Positions 42,509 through 53,183 of a DNA stretch of 64,000 nucleotides are shown here, one piece after another. Made by a program: the position numbers and the translations under genes. Under the pieces are notes generated by a model that did not search any database, was not told the origin of the DNA, and worked only from the letters and a program-made list of their open reading frames with translations. How positions within the stretch are numbered: the stretch's first letter is position 1; every line of letters starts with the position of its first letter. Source of the stretch: Myxococcus xanthus (GTDB taxonomy: Bacteria > Myxococcota > Myxococcia > Myxococcales > Myxococcaceae); the NCBI RefSeq assembly GCF_006402735.1, contig NZ_CP017174.1:3909001-3973000 (forward strand). Reading direction: 5' to 3'.

Positions 42509-43950
42509 AGCCGTTTCGCATCGATTCCTTTCAGGTTGGGGCGGGGAAGACGCAGATGACCTGGTTCCGTTCGCTCCTCGTCGGCTCGCTGGCCTTCACG
42601 GCGGCGTGCGCGTCGGGGCCTCAGAAGAAGCAGACCGCCGTGCCGGAGGTGCCTCCGCCCGCGGCGCAGCAGCCCGCGCCCGAGCAGAAGCCGGTGCCGC
42701 CTCCCGCGCAGAAGTCCGGCAGCGCGAAGTCCGCCTTCGCGGCGGCGCTCCAGTCCTATGAAGCGGGGGACCTGGACGGTGCGCGCAAGGGCTTCGAGGC
42801 GGTGGTGGATGAACTGCCGCAGAGCCTCAACGCGCAGTTCAACCTGGGCGTCATCGCGGAGCGCCAGGGCCGTCCGGATGACGCGCGCGTGGCCTACGAG
42901 AAGGTCCTCCTGCTGGACCCGGCGCACGTGCCCGCGGTGGTCAACCTGGGCGTCATGTACCGGGAGCAGGGGCGGCTGGACGAAGCCATCGCGTTGTTCG
43001 AGCGGGCGCTGAAGATGCCTGGTCGCGAGTACGACGCGTCGCTGCTCAACAGCCTGTCCATCACCTATCGCGTCGCCGGAAAGCTGGACGAGTCCGAGGC
43101 CGCCGCGCGCCGCGTGCTGGTGCGCAACAAGGACAACCCGGGGGCGTACAAGAACCTGGCGCACGTGGCCTACGCACGGGAGAAGTACCGGCTGGCGGAG
43201 CTGCTGGCCGGCAACGCGCGCAAGCACTCGGAGAACGACCCGGCGCTCTACAACCTGCTGGGCATGGTCTACCTGAAGCTGGACGACCGGGCGCGCGCGC
43301 TGGTGCAGTTCCAGAAGGCCATCTCCCTGGATGCGAAGTTCACCCCGGGCTACCTCAACCTGGGCGCCCTGGCGCTGAGCTTCCGCGACTACGTGGGCGC
43401 CGAGCGCTCCTTCGGCAAGGCTGCGGAGCTGGAGCCGGGCTCGCCGGACGTGACGCTGTACCTGGCCTGGGCGCTGGACGGGCAGAAGGGGCGCGACCCG
43501 AAGAAGGGCCTGGCCGCGGGTGAGGCGTTCGAGAAGGTGCTGGCCACGCGCTCGGACCTGCCAGAGGCCGTGTGCGGCGCGGGCTGGGCGTATGCGTCGG
43601 ACCGCGCGGGCTGGCAGAAGGCCATCGCGTTCCTCGACCGCTGCAAGGGGTTGGAGACGACGACCGACAATGACAAGCAGATGATCACCGCCAAGGTCCA
43701 GGGCCTGCAGAACATGCTCAAGGCTCCACCGCCCGCCACCGCGCCCGCCACCGCGGAAGGCGAAGGCGATGGCGCTCCGGCGGATGAGGCCATTGGCGGC
43801 GGCGGTGCGCAGCCCGCGCAGGGCGCCGAGGGTGTGGCGCCTGGTCAGGGCTCGGATGTTGCGCCGAAAGGCGATGCCACGGGCGGCGCGGGCGCACAGC
43901 CTGGGCAGGGCGCGGGCACCCAGCCCGAGCAAGGCACCACGGGCGAGTGA
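42505..43950 (+). CDS. nfsE: NfsE-like TPR lipoprotein
   Basis: 481 residues from the ATG overlapping the nfsD stop. A second ATG at 42556 (MTWFRSLLVGSLAFTAAC) gives a neater lipoprotein signal and may be the true start. The lipobox FTAAC is not ideal but a Cys follows the hydrophobic core. Eight or so TPRs run about 75-400 (SYEAGDLDGARKGFEAVVDE, NLGVMYREQGRLDEAIALFE). The tail after about 415 is Gly/Ala/Gln/Pro low complexity. GltE (AglT) in M. xanthus is the matching TPR lipoprotein. Confidence 0.77.
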   Translation: MKPFRIDSFQVGAGKTQMTWFRSLLVGSLAFTAACASGPQKKQTAVPEVPPPAAQQPAPEQKPVPPPAQKSGSAKSAFAAALQSYEAGDLDGARKGFEAVVDELPQSLNAQFNLGVIAERQGRPDDARVAYEKVLLLDPAHVPAVVNLGVMYREQGRLDEAIALFERALKMPGREYDASLLNSLSITYRVAGKLDESEAAARRVLVRNKDNPGAYKNLAHVAYAREKYRLAELLAGNARKHSENDPALYNLLGMVYLKLDDRARALVQFQKAISLDAKFTPGYLNLGALALSFRDYVGAERSFGKAAELEPGSPDVTLYLAWALDGQKGRDPKKGLAAGEAFEKVLATRSDLPEAVCGAGWAYASDRAGWQKAIAFLDRCKGLETTTDNDKQMITAKVQGLQNMLKAPPPATAPATAEGEGDGAPADEAIGGGGAQPAQGAEGVAPGQGSDVAPKGDATGGAGAQPGQGAGTQPEQGTTGE

Positions 43951-44024
43951 AGCGGCTGCCCTTGGGGAGCGGCGTGCGTCGCTAGCAGCGGGGGCTGGGT
44001 TGGACAGGCACCCGTGGCATCACC

Positions 44025-44046
44025 CCAGCAGGCAAGCTGGAGTTTT
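44025..44046 (+). terminator. Weak terminator-like hairpin between nfsE and nfsF
   Basis: CCAGC-aggcaa-GCTGG then AGTTTT. The stem is only 5 bp, so function is doubtful. It sits in the 214-base gap that separates nfsE from nfsF. Confidence 0.35.
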
Positions 44047-44164
44047 GACGAAGAGGGACGGAACTTTTTTCCTCTCTCCAGGCTGCAACACCCGGATGAG
44101 CAGGCGAGCTCCTCTGGATTCAAGGACTTGAGGTTGGATCGCGCTGTGCATTGGGAGGTTGAGC

Positions 44165-44449
44165 ATGAGGCGACTGGTATCAGCGGTGGTGGTGCTGGGC
44201 CTGTGGGCGGCACCCTCGGTGGCGATGGCACAGGCGTCGAAAGATACGGTGAAGGTCGTCCAGGAGGAGGACCGCACTGTCTTCCAGAAGAAGACGGTCA
44301 TCGACTTCACGGATGTCGCGGTGGAAGGCGAGCTCACGAAGCCTGAGGGCTCGTACGTCCTCCACCGGAAGAAGACGGACTTCCAGAGCCTCATCAAGGT
44401 CCGGGACAACTTCGATCCAGAGTTACAGAAGTCAGTCGACAACCTCTAG
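44165..44449 (+). CDS. nfsF: NfsF-like small secreted protein
   Basis: 94 residues from MRRLVSAVVVLGLWAAPSVAMAQ, a signal peptide, with GGGAGG six bases upstream; an in-frame TTG two codons before is rejected. The mature part is about 70 residues, charged and strand-rich (TVKVVQEEDRTVFQKKTVID, TDVAVEGELTKPEGSYVLHR). No known domain. Its place and size fit the sixth nfs gene. Such a protein could be a periplasmic linker. Confidence 0.65.
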   Translation: MRRLVSAVVVLGLWAAPSVAMAQASKDTVKVVQEEDRTVFQKKTVIDFTDVAVEGELTKPEGSYVLHRKKTDFQSLIKVRDNFDPELQKSVDNL

Positions 44450-44504
44450 CGGCAGCGGGCGGCGGCAGTCGTTCTAAGGGCGGAAGGGAAGAGGGAAAAT
44501 CCTC

Positions 44505-46556
44505 ATGGCGGCGGCGAAGAACAACGGCTTGACGCTTCGGATCACCGGGCCGGATGGCTCCACGGCGGAAGCCGTGTCGGAGGCCGAGAGCGTCATTGTG
44601 GGGTCGGGCGCTCAGGCGGCAGTGAAGATTCAGGACCCGGGGGTCTCGAATCTCCATGTGATGCTGAAGGTGGACAAGGATGGCTCGGTCACGGCCATCG
44701 ACCTGGGGAGTGAGGGTGGCACGGAGGTGCGTGGACAGCGGCTCGTCCTCCCCACGGCGCTCAATCCCGGGGATGTGTTGTTGGTGGGCGGCAGCCGGGT
44801 GGAGGTGCTCTTCGGAGCGACCCAGCCCGAGCGTCCGCTTCCCGCGGGTGCGCGGGTGGCGGGGCCGGTGTTCCAGGGGCCGGTGGCCACGCCACCGCCG
44901 CCGCCGCGTGCCATGCAGATGCAGACGCAGGCGCGCGCGGATCTACCGAACCTGGTTCCCACGCCGCCGCCGCCCATGCGCCAGGTGTCCACGGCGCTGG
45001 GCAACCGCGTGGAGCGGGTGGCCTCTCCCGGTGTGATTCCGGTCGAGCCGCCCCGGCAGGTGCCTCCGGGGCTCCAGCCTCGCACGACACCCTCCACGGC
45101 GCGGACGTCCACGCCGAACGCGGCGAACACGGCCACGACGCGGCGGACGGTGGCGCCGCACCTCCAGGAGCCGCTGCCTCCCGAGGCCATGCCCACGCCC
45201 GAGGCGCGCGTCCTCCAGGTCGCGCTGCTGTGGGGCGACACCATGCTGGAGGTCCAGCACTTCAAGGACGGCGTGCCCGTCACCATCGGCGAGGCGAAGA
45301 AGAACTTCTTCAACGTCTTCGCGCCGTCGGTGGGCAAGAGCCATGTGCTGGCCGTCAGCGAGAAGGACGTGCTGGAGGTGCGCGCTCCCGCGGGCTCGCG
45401 CGCCTTCGTCACCAACCAGGGCAACGTGCGCACCAAGGACGCGCTGCGGGCCGCGGGCGCGCTCTCCGGCCAGGCCGGTGACGACGCCGAGCAGCGCTTC
45501 ACCCTGGGGCTGCACGACCGGGTGGAGGTGTCGCTGGGCACGGTGTCCTTCGTCGCGCGCTACGTGAAGCCGTCTCCGGTCATCACCGCCGCGTCGCTGA
45601 AGGACTCCGACTTCACGTTCTTCAAGATCACCAGCATCTGCATGCTGACGGGCCTGGCGGTGGTGCTGGCCATGGTGCTGACGCCGCGCCAGGAGCTGCC
45701 GCAGAGCGCGGACATCTTCGAGTCCCAGCAGCGCGTGGCGAAGTTCCTCATCACCCCGGAGAAGAAGCTGGAGGCGAAGAAGCTCCAGCTGTCCGCGCCG
45801 GAAGAGGGCGCCAAGGCGAAGGACGAGGAAGGCAAGTTCGGCAAGGAGGAGGCGAAGCAGCAGGAAGCGGCGCCCTCCAAGCCCGGCACGCCCGTGGTGG
45901 ACAAGAGCAAGAAGGAGAAGGACCGTCAGGCGGTGGGCAAGGCCGGCCTGCTGGGCGCCTTCAAGGGCATGAAGGGTGGGGCATCGGACGTGTTCGGTCC
46001 CGGCGGCTTCGGCACCGGCATCAACGACGCGCTGGGCGGCCTCAAGGGCGGCGCGGCCATGGGTGACGCGCAGGGCGTGGGCGGCCTGGGCTCGCGTGGC
46101 ACTGGCAAGGGCGCTGGTGGCACCGCGCTGGGCATCGGTGGTCTCGGGACGCAGGGCACCGGCCGTGGCACGGGCGGGTCGGGCGGCATCGACCTGGGCG
46201 GCCGTGGCAAGTCCATCACCAAGGTCATCCCTGGCAAGACGACGGTGGTGGGCGGCCTGGACAAGGACGTCATCGCCAAGGTCATCCGGCGGCACCAGGG
46301 GGAGATCAAGTACTGCTACGAGTCGGAGCTGAACAAGGACCCGAGCCTCGCTGGCAAGGTGGCGGTGGCCTTCGTCATCGACCCCACGGGCGCGGTGTCC
46401 GACGCGAGTGTCTCCGAGACGACGCTGAACAACGCCGCGGCGGAGCGCTGCATGCTGTCGCGAATCCGCCGCTGGAAGTTCCCGGAGCCCAAGGGCGGCG
46501 GCGTGGTGTCGGTGACGTACCCCTGGCTCTTCTCGCCCGCGGGCGCGGGAGGGTGA
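44505..46556 (+). CDS. nfsG: NfsG-like FHA, transmembrane and AgmX/PglI C-terminal domain protein
   Basis: 683 residues. Residues 8-103 form an FHA-like domain (SVIVGSGAQAAVKIQDPGVS, NLHVML, GDVLLVG), but the phosphopeptide-binding Arg of the GR motif is Ser (GS), so binding may differ. A Pro-rich linker (105-230) and a second strand-rich, FHA-like region (about 235-355) follow. One transmembrane helix lies near 370-392 (ITSICMLTGLAVVLAMVL), then Lys/Glu-rich and Gly-rich (GLGSRGTGKGAGG) stretches. The AgmX/PglI-TonB-like C-terminal domain with IKYCYE...CMLSRIRRWKFP covers about 580-680. This matches GltG and would bridge cytoplasm, inner membrane and periplasm. Confidence 0.8.
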   Translation: MAAAKNNGLTLRITGPDGSTAEAVSEAESVIVGSGAQAAVKIQDPGVSNLHVMLKVDKDGSVTAIDLGSEGGTEVRGQRLVLPTALNPGDVLLVGGSRVEVLFGATQPERPLPAGARVAGPVFQGPVATPPPPPRAMQMQTQARADLPNLVPTPPPPMRQVSTALGNRVERVASPGVIPVEPPRQVPPGLQPRTTPSTARTSTPNAANTATTRRTVAPHLQEPLPPEAMPTPEARVLQVALLWGDTMLEVQHFKDGVPVTIGEAKKNFFNVFAPSVGKSHVLAVSEKDVLEVRAPAGSRAFVTNQGNVRTKDALRAAGALSGQAGDDAEQRFTLGLHDRVEVSLGTVSFVARYVKPSPVITAASLKDSDFTFFKITSICMLTGLAVVLAMVLTPRQELPQSADIFESQQRVAKFLITPEKKLEAKKLQLSAPEEGAKAKDEEGKFGKEEAKQQEAAPSKPGTPVVDKSKKEKDRQAVGKAGLLGAFKGMKGGASDVFGPGGFGTGINDALGGLKGGAAMGDAQGVGGLGSRGTGKGAGGTALGIGGLGTQGTGRGTGGSGGIDLGGRGKSITKVIPGKTTVVGGLDKDVIAKVIRRHQGEIKYCYESELNKDPSLAGKVAVAFVIDPTGAVSDASVSETTLNNAAAERCMLSRIRRWKFPEPKGGGVVSVTYPWLFSPAGAGG

Positions 46557-46584
46557 GCGGCGGTAGCGGCCCGTGAAGCATTCG

Positions 46585-46621
46585 AGTGGCGTGGACGAAA
46601 CGGTCCACGCCACTTTCGTTT
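46585..46621 (+). terminator. Perfect 12-bp terminator hairpin between nfsG and nfsH
   Basis: AGTGGCGTGGAC (46585-46596), loop GAAACG, GTCCACGCCACT (46603-46614), then TTCGTTTTCCCC. It lies about 30 bases past the nfsG stop and about 90 before nfsH. Confidence 0.88.
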
Positions 46622-46708
46622 TCCCCCACTGCCGGTTCCGGGGGGGCGTCATTAACGTCTGCGGCGCTCCCGCGTTGCGCTGGGAGGGCACGTCTGTCGG
46701 GAGGACCC

Positions 46709-47311
46709 GTGAAGAAGTCTCAGTTGATTGCCGCGCTCGCGCTGCTGTCGTCTCCGGTTCTTGCGGCCACACCGCCGGAAGGGGTGGCGTTCGAGCCGCG
46801 CCGTGGTTTCTTCACCGAGACGGACATCGGCGTGTTCTTCACCGTGGGCGGGGAGAACGTCTACTCCAACGCCCAGACGTATCTTCAGCTCGGCGTGGGG
46901 TACGACCTCACGGAGAAGCTGTCGCTGGGGGCGCACTTCGGGCTCGGCTCGTCCGCGCAGAACTGCTTCGCGGGCTACCTGCCTGGCACGGAGACGTGCG
47001 CGCTGTCGGACAACTTCACCATGGCCTTCTTCAACGCGTCGGCGGCCTACCACGTGCGTGTCATGGACCGGCTGTTCCTCACGCCCAAGGTCGTGGCGGG
47101 CTACACGCGGCTGGATCCGGCGCCCGTGGACCCAGGCGAGGGCGACCCGGGACGCGCCGTCAGCGCGCCCAACGCGGGCCTGGGCTTCGGCGTGGAGTAC
47201 GCCACGGGCATGGACCACTTCTCCGTCGGCGCGGACCTGCTGGCCCGCTACATCATCGGGCCCAACATCACCTCCTTCGCCATCTTCCCGAAGGTGAAGT
47301 ACACGTTCTGA
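46709..47311 (+). CDS. nfsH: NfsH-like outer-membrane beta-barrel protein
   Basis: 200 residues from a GTG (read MKKSQLIAALALLSSPVLAA) with GGGAGG just upstream. Signal peptide then about eight amphipathic strands (GFFTETDIGVFFTVGGENVY, LGVGYDLTEKLSLGAHFGLG), ending AIFPKVKYTF with the BamA aromatic. One Cys pair (NCFAG, TCALS) may form a disulfide in a loop. GltH is the Glt counterpart. A terminator separates it from nfsG, so it may have its own promoter. Confidence 0.75.
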   Translation: MKKSQLIAALALLSSPVLAATPPEGVAFEPRRGFFTETDIGVFFTVGGENVYSNAQTYLQLGVGYDLTEKLSLGAHFGLGSSAQNCFAGYLPGTETCALSDNFTMAFFNASAAYHVRVMDRLFLTPKVVAGYTRLDPAPVDPGEGDPGRAVSAPNAGLGFGVEYATGMDHFSVGADLLARYIIGPNITSFAIFPKVKYTF

Positions 47312-47326
47312 AGCCCGAATACACGA

Positions 47327-47389
47327 AGGGCCCGCCCCCAACGCAGTGGGACCGGGCCCTGGTGATGCGGGGCGCCCAGTGAGCGCCCC
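47327..47389. terminator. Two hairpins between convergent nfsH and typA
   Basis: AGGGCCCG (47327-47334)/CGGGCCCT (47353-47360) and GGGGCGC (47369-47375)/GCGCCCC (47383-47389) are both perfect stems. Likely a two-way terminator. Confidence 0.7.
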
Positions 47390-47400
47390 TGAGCGAAGGC

Positions 47401-49248
47401 TTACTCGCCTTCGGCCGCGCGCTCCTCGCGCTTGCGGTCACGCTCGGCGCGGTAGCGCTCGCCCACCGCCAGCGCCTTCTTGCGCATGCGGATGGACTTG
47501 GGCGTCACCTCGACCAGCTCGTCGTCGGCGATCCACTCCAGCGCCTTCTCCAGGCTGATTTCCCGCGGCGGGGTGAGGATGACGTTCTCGTCGCGGCCGG
47601 CGGCGCGGATGTTGGTGAGCTTCTTCTCACGGCAGCAGTTCACGTTCAGCTCGGACGCGTGCGAGTGCTCGCCGATGATCATGCCCTCGTACACCGTGGT
47701 GCCGGCGCCGATGAAGAGCGAGCCACGCTCCTGGATGCTGAAGAGCGCGTAGGGCACGGTGTCGCCCAGGCGGTCGGAGACGATGGCGCCATTCTGCCGC
47801 TTGGGGATGTAGCCGAACCACGGCTCGTAGCCGTCGAACTGGCTGCTCATGATGCCCTCGCCACGGGTGATGGTGAGGAACTCCGAGCGGAAGCCGATGA
47901 GGCCGCGCGCGGGGATGCGGAACTGGAGCCGGGTGCGGCCCGAGCCCAGGGTGCCCATGTCCACCATGCGGCCCTTGCGGGGCCCCAGGCGCTCCGTCAC
48001 CGCGCCCACGCTGTTCTCCGGCACGTCGCAGAAGAGCAGCTCCATGGGCTCGTGGACCTGCCCGTCGATCTCCTTAGTGATCGGCTCCGGGTTGGAGGCC
48101 GTCAGCTCGTAGCCCTCGCGGCGCATGTTCTCGATGATGACGGCCAGGGCGAGCTCGCCGCGGCCCACCACGCGGAACGCGTCCGGCGTGTCGGTGTCCT
48201 CCACGCGGACGCCCACGTTGCGGTAGGCCTCGCGGTAGAGGCGCTCGCGCAGGTTGCGGGAGGTGACGAACTTGCCTTCCTTGCCCGCCAGCGGCCCGTC
48301 ATTGACCTTGAAGACCATCATCATCGTGGGCTCGTCCACGGTGATGCGGGGCAGGGGCACCGGCTTCTCCGCGTCGGCGATGGTGTCGCCGATGGAGATC
48401 TCCTCGATGCCGGCGATGGAGACGATTTCACCCGGACCCGCGTCCGGGATCTCCACGCGCTTCAGGCCGGAGAAGCCGTACAGCTTGACGATCTTGCCCG
48501 GCTGCACCTTCCCACCCTCGCGGCAGACGGCCACGGGCATGTTGGCGGTGATGCGGCCGGCCTGCACGCGGCCCACGGCCAGACGGCCGACGTAGTCGTC
48601 GTAGTCCAGGTTGGCGACCAGCAGCTGCAGCGACGTCTCGTCCGACTTCGGCGGAGGCGGGATGTGGTTGATGATGGCGTCGTACAGGGGCTCCAGCGTC
48701 TTGCCGGGGACCTCCAGCTGCGTGGACGCCTGACCCTGGCGGGCGATGGTGTAGAGGACGGGCATCTCCAACTGCTGCTCGTCCGCGCCCAGGTCGATGT
48801 AGAGCGAGTACACCAGGTCCAGCACGTCCTTCGCGCGGGCGTCCTGGCGGTCGATCTTGTTGATGACCAGCACCGTCTTCAGGCCCATGGCCAGGGCCTT
48901 GCTGAGCACGAAGCGCGTCTGGGGCAGGGGGCCTTCGGCGGCGTCCACCAGCAGGATGACGCCCTCAACGAGGCGCAGACCACGCTCCACCTCACCACCA
49001 AAGTCGGCGTGACCCGGGGTGTCGATGATGTTGATCTGCATGCCCTTGTAATTGACCGCGGTGTTCTTCGCGAGAATGGTGATGCCCTTCTCGCGCTCGA
49101 GGTCGTTCGAGTCCATCACCCGTTCGGCGACGTGCTCGTTGCTACGGAAGGTGCCCGCCTGGCGAAGCAGGTGATCGACGAGCGTGGTCTTGCCATGGTC
49201 GACGTGAGCGACAATGGCGACGTTACGAATATTTTCGCGAGGAATCAT
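47401..49248 (-). CDS. typA: Ribosome-associated GTPase TypA/BipA
   Basis: 615 residues from [21 protein letters not shown]1 AHVDHGKTT (14-22), G2 GITI, G3 [13 protein letters not shown]4 NKIDR. The C-terminal TypA-specific part ([47 protein letters not shown]) is present, so it is not EF-G or LepA. It is a 50S assembly and stress factor. An upstream extension of the frame is rejected as noncoding. Confidence 0.97.
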   Translation of the reverse strand: MIPRENIRNVAIVAHVDHGKTTLVDHLLRQAGTFRSNEHVAERVMDSNDLEREKGITILAKNTAVNYKGMQINIIDTPGHADFGGEVERGLRLVEGVILLVDAAEGPLPQTRFVLSKALAMGLKTVLVINKIDRQDARAKDVLDLVYSLYIDLGADEQQLEMPVLYTIARQGQASTQLEVPGKTLEPLYDAIINHIPPPPKSDETSLQLLVANLDYDDYVGRLAVGRVQAGRITANMPVAVCREGGKVQPGKIVKLYGFSGLKRVEIPDAGPGEIVSIAGIEEISIGDTIADAEKPVPLPRITVDEPTMMMVFKVNDGPLAGKEGKFVTSRNLRERLYREAYRNVGVRVEDTDTPDAFRVVGRGELALAVIIENMRREGYELTASNPEPITKEIDGQVHEPMELLFCDVPENSVGAVTERLGPRKGRMVDMGTLGSGRTRLQFRIPARGLIGFRSEFLTITRGEGIMSSQFDGYEPWFGYIPKRQNGAIVSDRLGDTVPYALFSIQERGSLFIGAGTTVYEGMIIGEHSHASELNVNCCREKKLTNIRAAGRDENVILTPPREISLEKALEWIADDELVEVTPKSIRMRKKALAVGERYRAERDRKREERAAEGE

Positions 49249-49447
49249 ACGAACCGAACTGTGATGGCTGGTGGGGAACGCCCGAGGAGGCCGGGGCTTC
49301 CGAACCCCACCGGAACCCGGGAGGTCGGCGCTTATATGCCGCGAGTGCGTCCCCTGCAATGCAGCCGGAAGCCCAGCGTCCGTGCGGGCGGGTTTTCACT
49401 CCTGTCACCCATGAACAACGCCAGGGGGCCGGCCTCTTCCGGAGGGC

Positions 49448-50385
49448 TCAGGGGCCAGCGGGAGGGCTCACCGCCGGTGTAGGCGTGGGCGAGGGGGGGC
49501 CGGTACGCACGTTCAGTCGCTCCCGGAGGAAGCGCTCGACGCGGGCCTCCACCCGCCCGGGGGCTTCGAGTGGGGTGGTGTGGGTGCCGTCGGGGATGAG
49601 CTCCAGCTCGGCGCCGGGGATCCGGTCGGCCATCTCCTCGGAGATCCAACCCGGCGTGAACTTGTCCTGGCCGCCCGCCACCACCAGGGTGGGGACGTCC
49701 ACGTGGGGCAGGTGGTCCCACGCGTTGTGCTCCGCCATGGACTCCAGGGTGCGCACGAAGACGACGGGGTCCATCCGGGCCAGGTGGTCGAAGTAGGGCG
49801 CCAGGTCGTTGCGGGCGATGCGCTCCCGGTTCATCTCCAGGGTGATGGCCAGCTGCACGGCCAGCTCCGTGCGCAGCACCGTGTGGATGATGCGGGCGGA
49901 CTGCCCAGGGTAGCGCTCCACCACGCGGCGGATGAGCGGGAACGCCCGCTTGAGCACGGTGGAGTCGTGGAAGGTGTCCAGCGGGTTGCCGTAGCTGCCG
50001 CACACCAGGACGAGCCCGCACACGCGCTGGGCGTAGCGGCGCTGGAACTCCAGCGCCACCTGGACGCCCATGGAGTGGCCGAAGAGGACGGCGCGCTCCA
50101 TCCCCACGGCGTCGAGCATCCGCCGCAGGTCATCGCAGGTGTACAGCATGCCGATGCGAGAGCGGTCCTCGGGGACGGTGGAGCGGCCGTGGCCCCGGTA
50201 GTGCCAGCGCAGCACGCGGTGGTTCCGGACCAGGTAGGGCGCCAGGTACTTCCAGGCGAAGCCGTCACAGCCCAGGCCGTCGCAGAAGACGATGCCCGGA
50301 AGGCCGTCTCCCTGGACCTGGTAATACAGCTCCGCGCCGTCCGGGACGCGCAGGCGGTCCTGGTGGAAGTACCGCGCGCCGGGAC

Positions 50386-50389
<4 letters not shown>
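49448..50389 (-). CDS. Alpha/beta hydrolase coupled to a sigma54 activator
   Basis: 313 residues. Nucleophile S106 in FGHSMGVQ, oxyanion region CDGLGCDGFAW, catalytic His in DGTHTTPLE, and the acid likely Asp in GGQDKFTPG. Tail is Pro/Thr-rich. The ATG overlaps the stop of the upstream regulator (ATGA), so they form one transcript. Substrate unknown; ester or epoxide-type hydrolysis is a family inference. Confidence 0.88.
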
Positions 50390-51972
<1,583 letters not shown>

Positions 51973-52088
51973 CCCCACCTCCGTCGCGTCTCCCCACGCT
52001 CCGGAGCAGGGGACGCCGGGCCTGGCGGCAGCCAGATTCCCGGCCTCTCATACCTCATGAACGGGCATTATCCGCACCCCCCTCTCCC

Positions 52089-53093
52089 GTGACTACTTCC
52101 CCTTACACCCGCGGTGAATCCGGGCATGGCCACGAGCATGACCACGGCGACGGCCATGGCCACCACCATCATCATGGCCATGGGCACGGCCATGGGCACG
52201 GTCCCCGGAAGGGCGGACTGGCGGAGGAGCGGAAGAAGGACAAGCGCCGGCTCATCTTCGCCCTGGTGCTGACGGCCACCATCGCGCTGGCGGAGGCGGT
52301 GGGCGGCTGGCTGACGAACTCGCTGGCCCTGATGTCCGACGCGGGCCACATGCTGACGGACGTGTCCGCGCTGGCGCTGAGCCTGGTGGCGCTGTGGTTC
52401 GCGGGCAAGCCGGCGGACGTGAAGAAGACGTACGGCTACTACCGGATGGAGATCCTCAGCGCGCTGCTCAACGGCGTGCTGCTGATGGGCATCACCGGCT
52501 TCATCCTCTATGAGGCATGGGAGCGGGTGCGAACGCCGGCGCCGGTGGACATCGGGCCCATGGCCATCGTGGCCTCGGTGGGCTTGTTGGCCAACCTGGG
52601 CGCGCTGGGGTTCCTGCACCGTTCCCACTCCATGAACGTGCGCGGGGCCTTCCTGCACGTGCTGGGAGACACGCTGTCATCGGTGGGCGTGCTCGTGGGC
52701 GCGGGCATCATGGCGTACACGGGCTGGTACGTCGTGGACCCCATCATCTCGGTGGTCATCTCCATCGTCATCGTCATCGGCGCGGTGCGGCTGGTGCGCG
52801 ACGCGGTGGACGTGCTGATGGAGGCGGTGCCGGCGCACGTGGACCTGGCGCAAATCAAGGAGCTGATGCTCCGCGCGCAGGGCGTCACGGCGGTGCATGA
52901 CCTGCACGTGTGGACCATCTCCAGCGGCGTGTATGCGCTGTCCGCGCACCTGGTGGTGCAGGACCCCATGGTCTGCAACAACGACGAGATTCTCTCCGCG
53001 GTGAAGCACGACCTGTACGACCGCTTCGGAATCGACCACACCACGATTCAAATCGAGAGCGAGACCTACGCCCACCTGGGCGAGGTCCACTGA
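52089..53093 (+). CDS. Cation-diffusion-facilitator (zinc-type) exporter with His-rich N-terminus
   Basis: 334 residues with a GTG start. Residues 13-38 are alternating His/Gly (HGHEHDHGDGHGHHHHHG), a metal buffer. Six membrane helices follow, with the metal site SDAGHMLTD (D84, H87, D91) in TM2 and HVLGDTLSS in TM5. A cytoplasmic C-terminal domain of about 85 residues follows. It should export Zn2+, perhaps Co2+ or Cd2+, by proton antiport. No regulator is next to it. Confidence 0.94.
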   Translation: MTTSPYTRGESGHGHEHDHGDGHGHHHHHGHGHGHGHGPRKGGLAEERKKDKRRLIFALVLTATIALAEAVGGWLTNSLALMSDAGHMLTDVSALALSLVALWFAGKPADVKKTYGYYRMEILSALLNGVLLMGITGFILYEAWERVRTPAPVDIGPMAIVASVGLLANLGALGFLHRSHSMNVRGAFLHVLGDTLSSVGVLVGAGIMAYTGWYVVDPIISVVISIVIVIGAVRLVRDAVDVLMEAVPAHVDLAQIKELMLRAQGVTAVHDLHVWTISSGVYALSAHLVVQDPMVCNNDEILSAVKHDLYDRFGIDHTTIQIESETYAHLGEVH

Positions 53094-53183
53094 CGGCCCG
53101 CGGCCGGGGGGCGTGCCCCAGCGGACGCTCCCAGCAGCTTCGCCTTGCCTCGGGCGGCGCGGGCGGATGATTCTCCTCGCTCC

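Noticed and set aside
34961-47311. Calling the locus gltA-H (gliding)
   Set aside because: In M. xanthus glt genes are in two separate clusters and include gltI/J/K, which are absent here; contiguous A-H order fits nfs better. Not excluded without trees.
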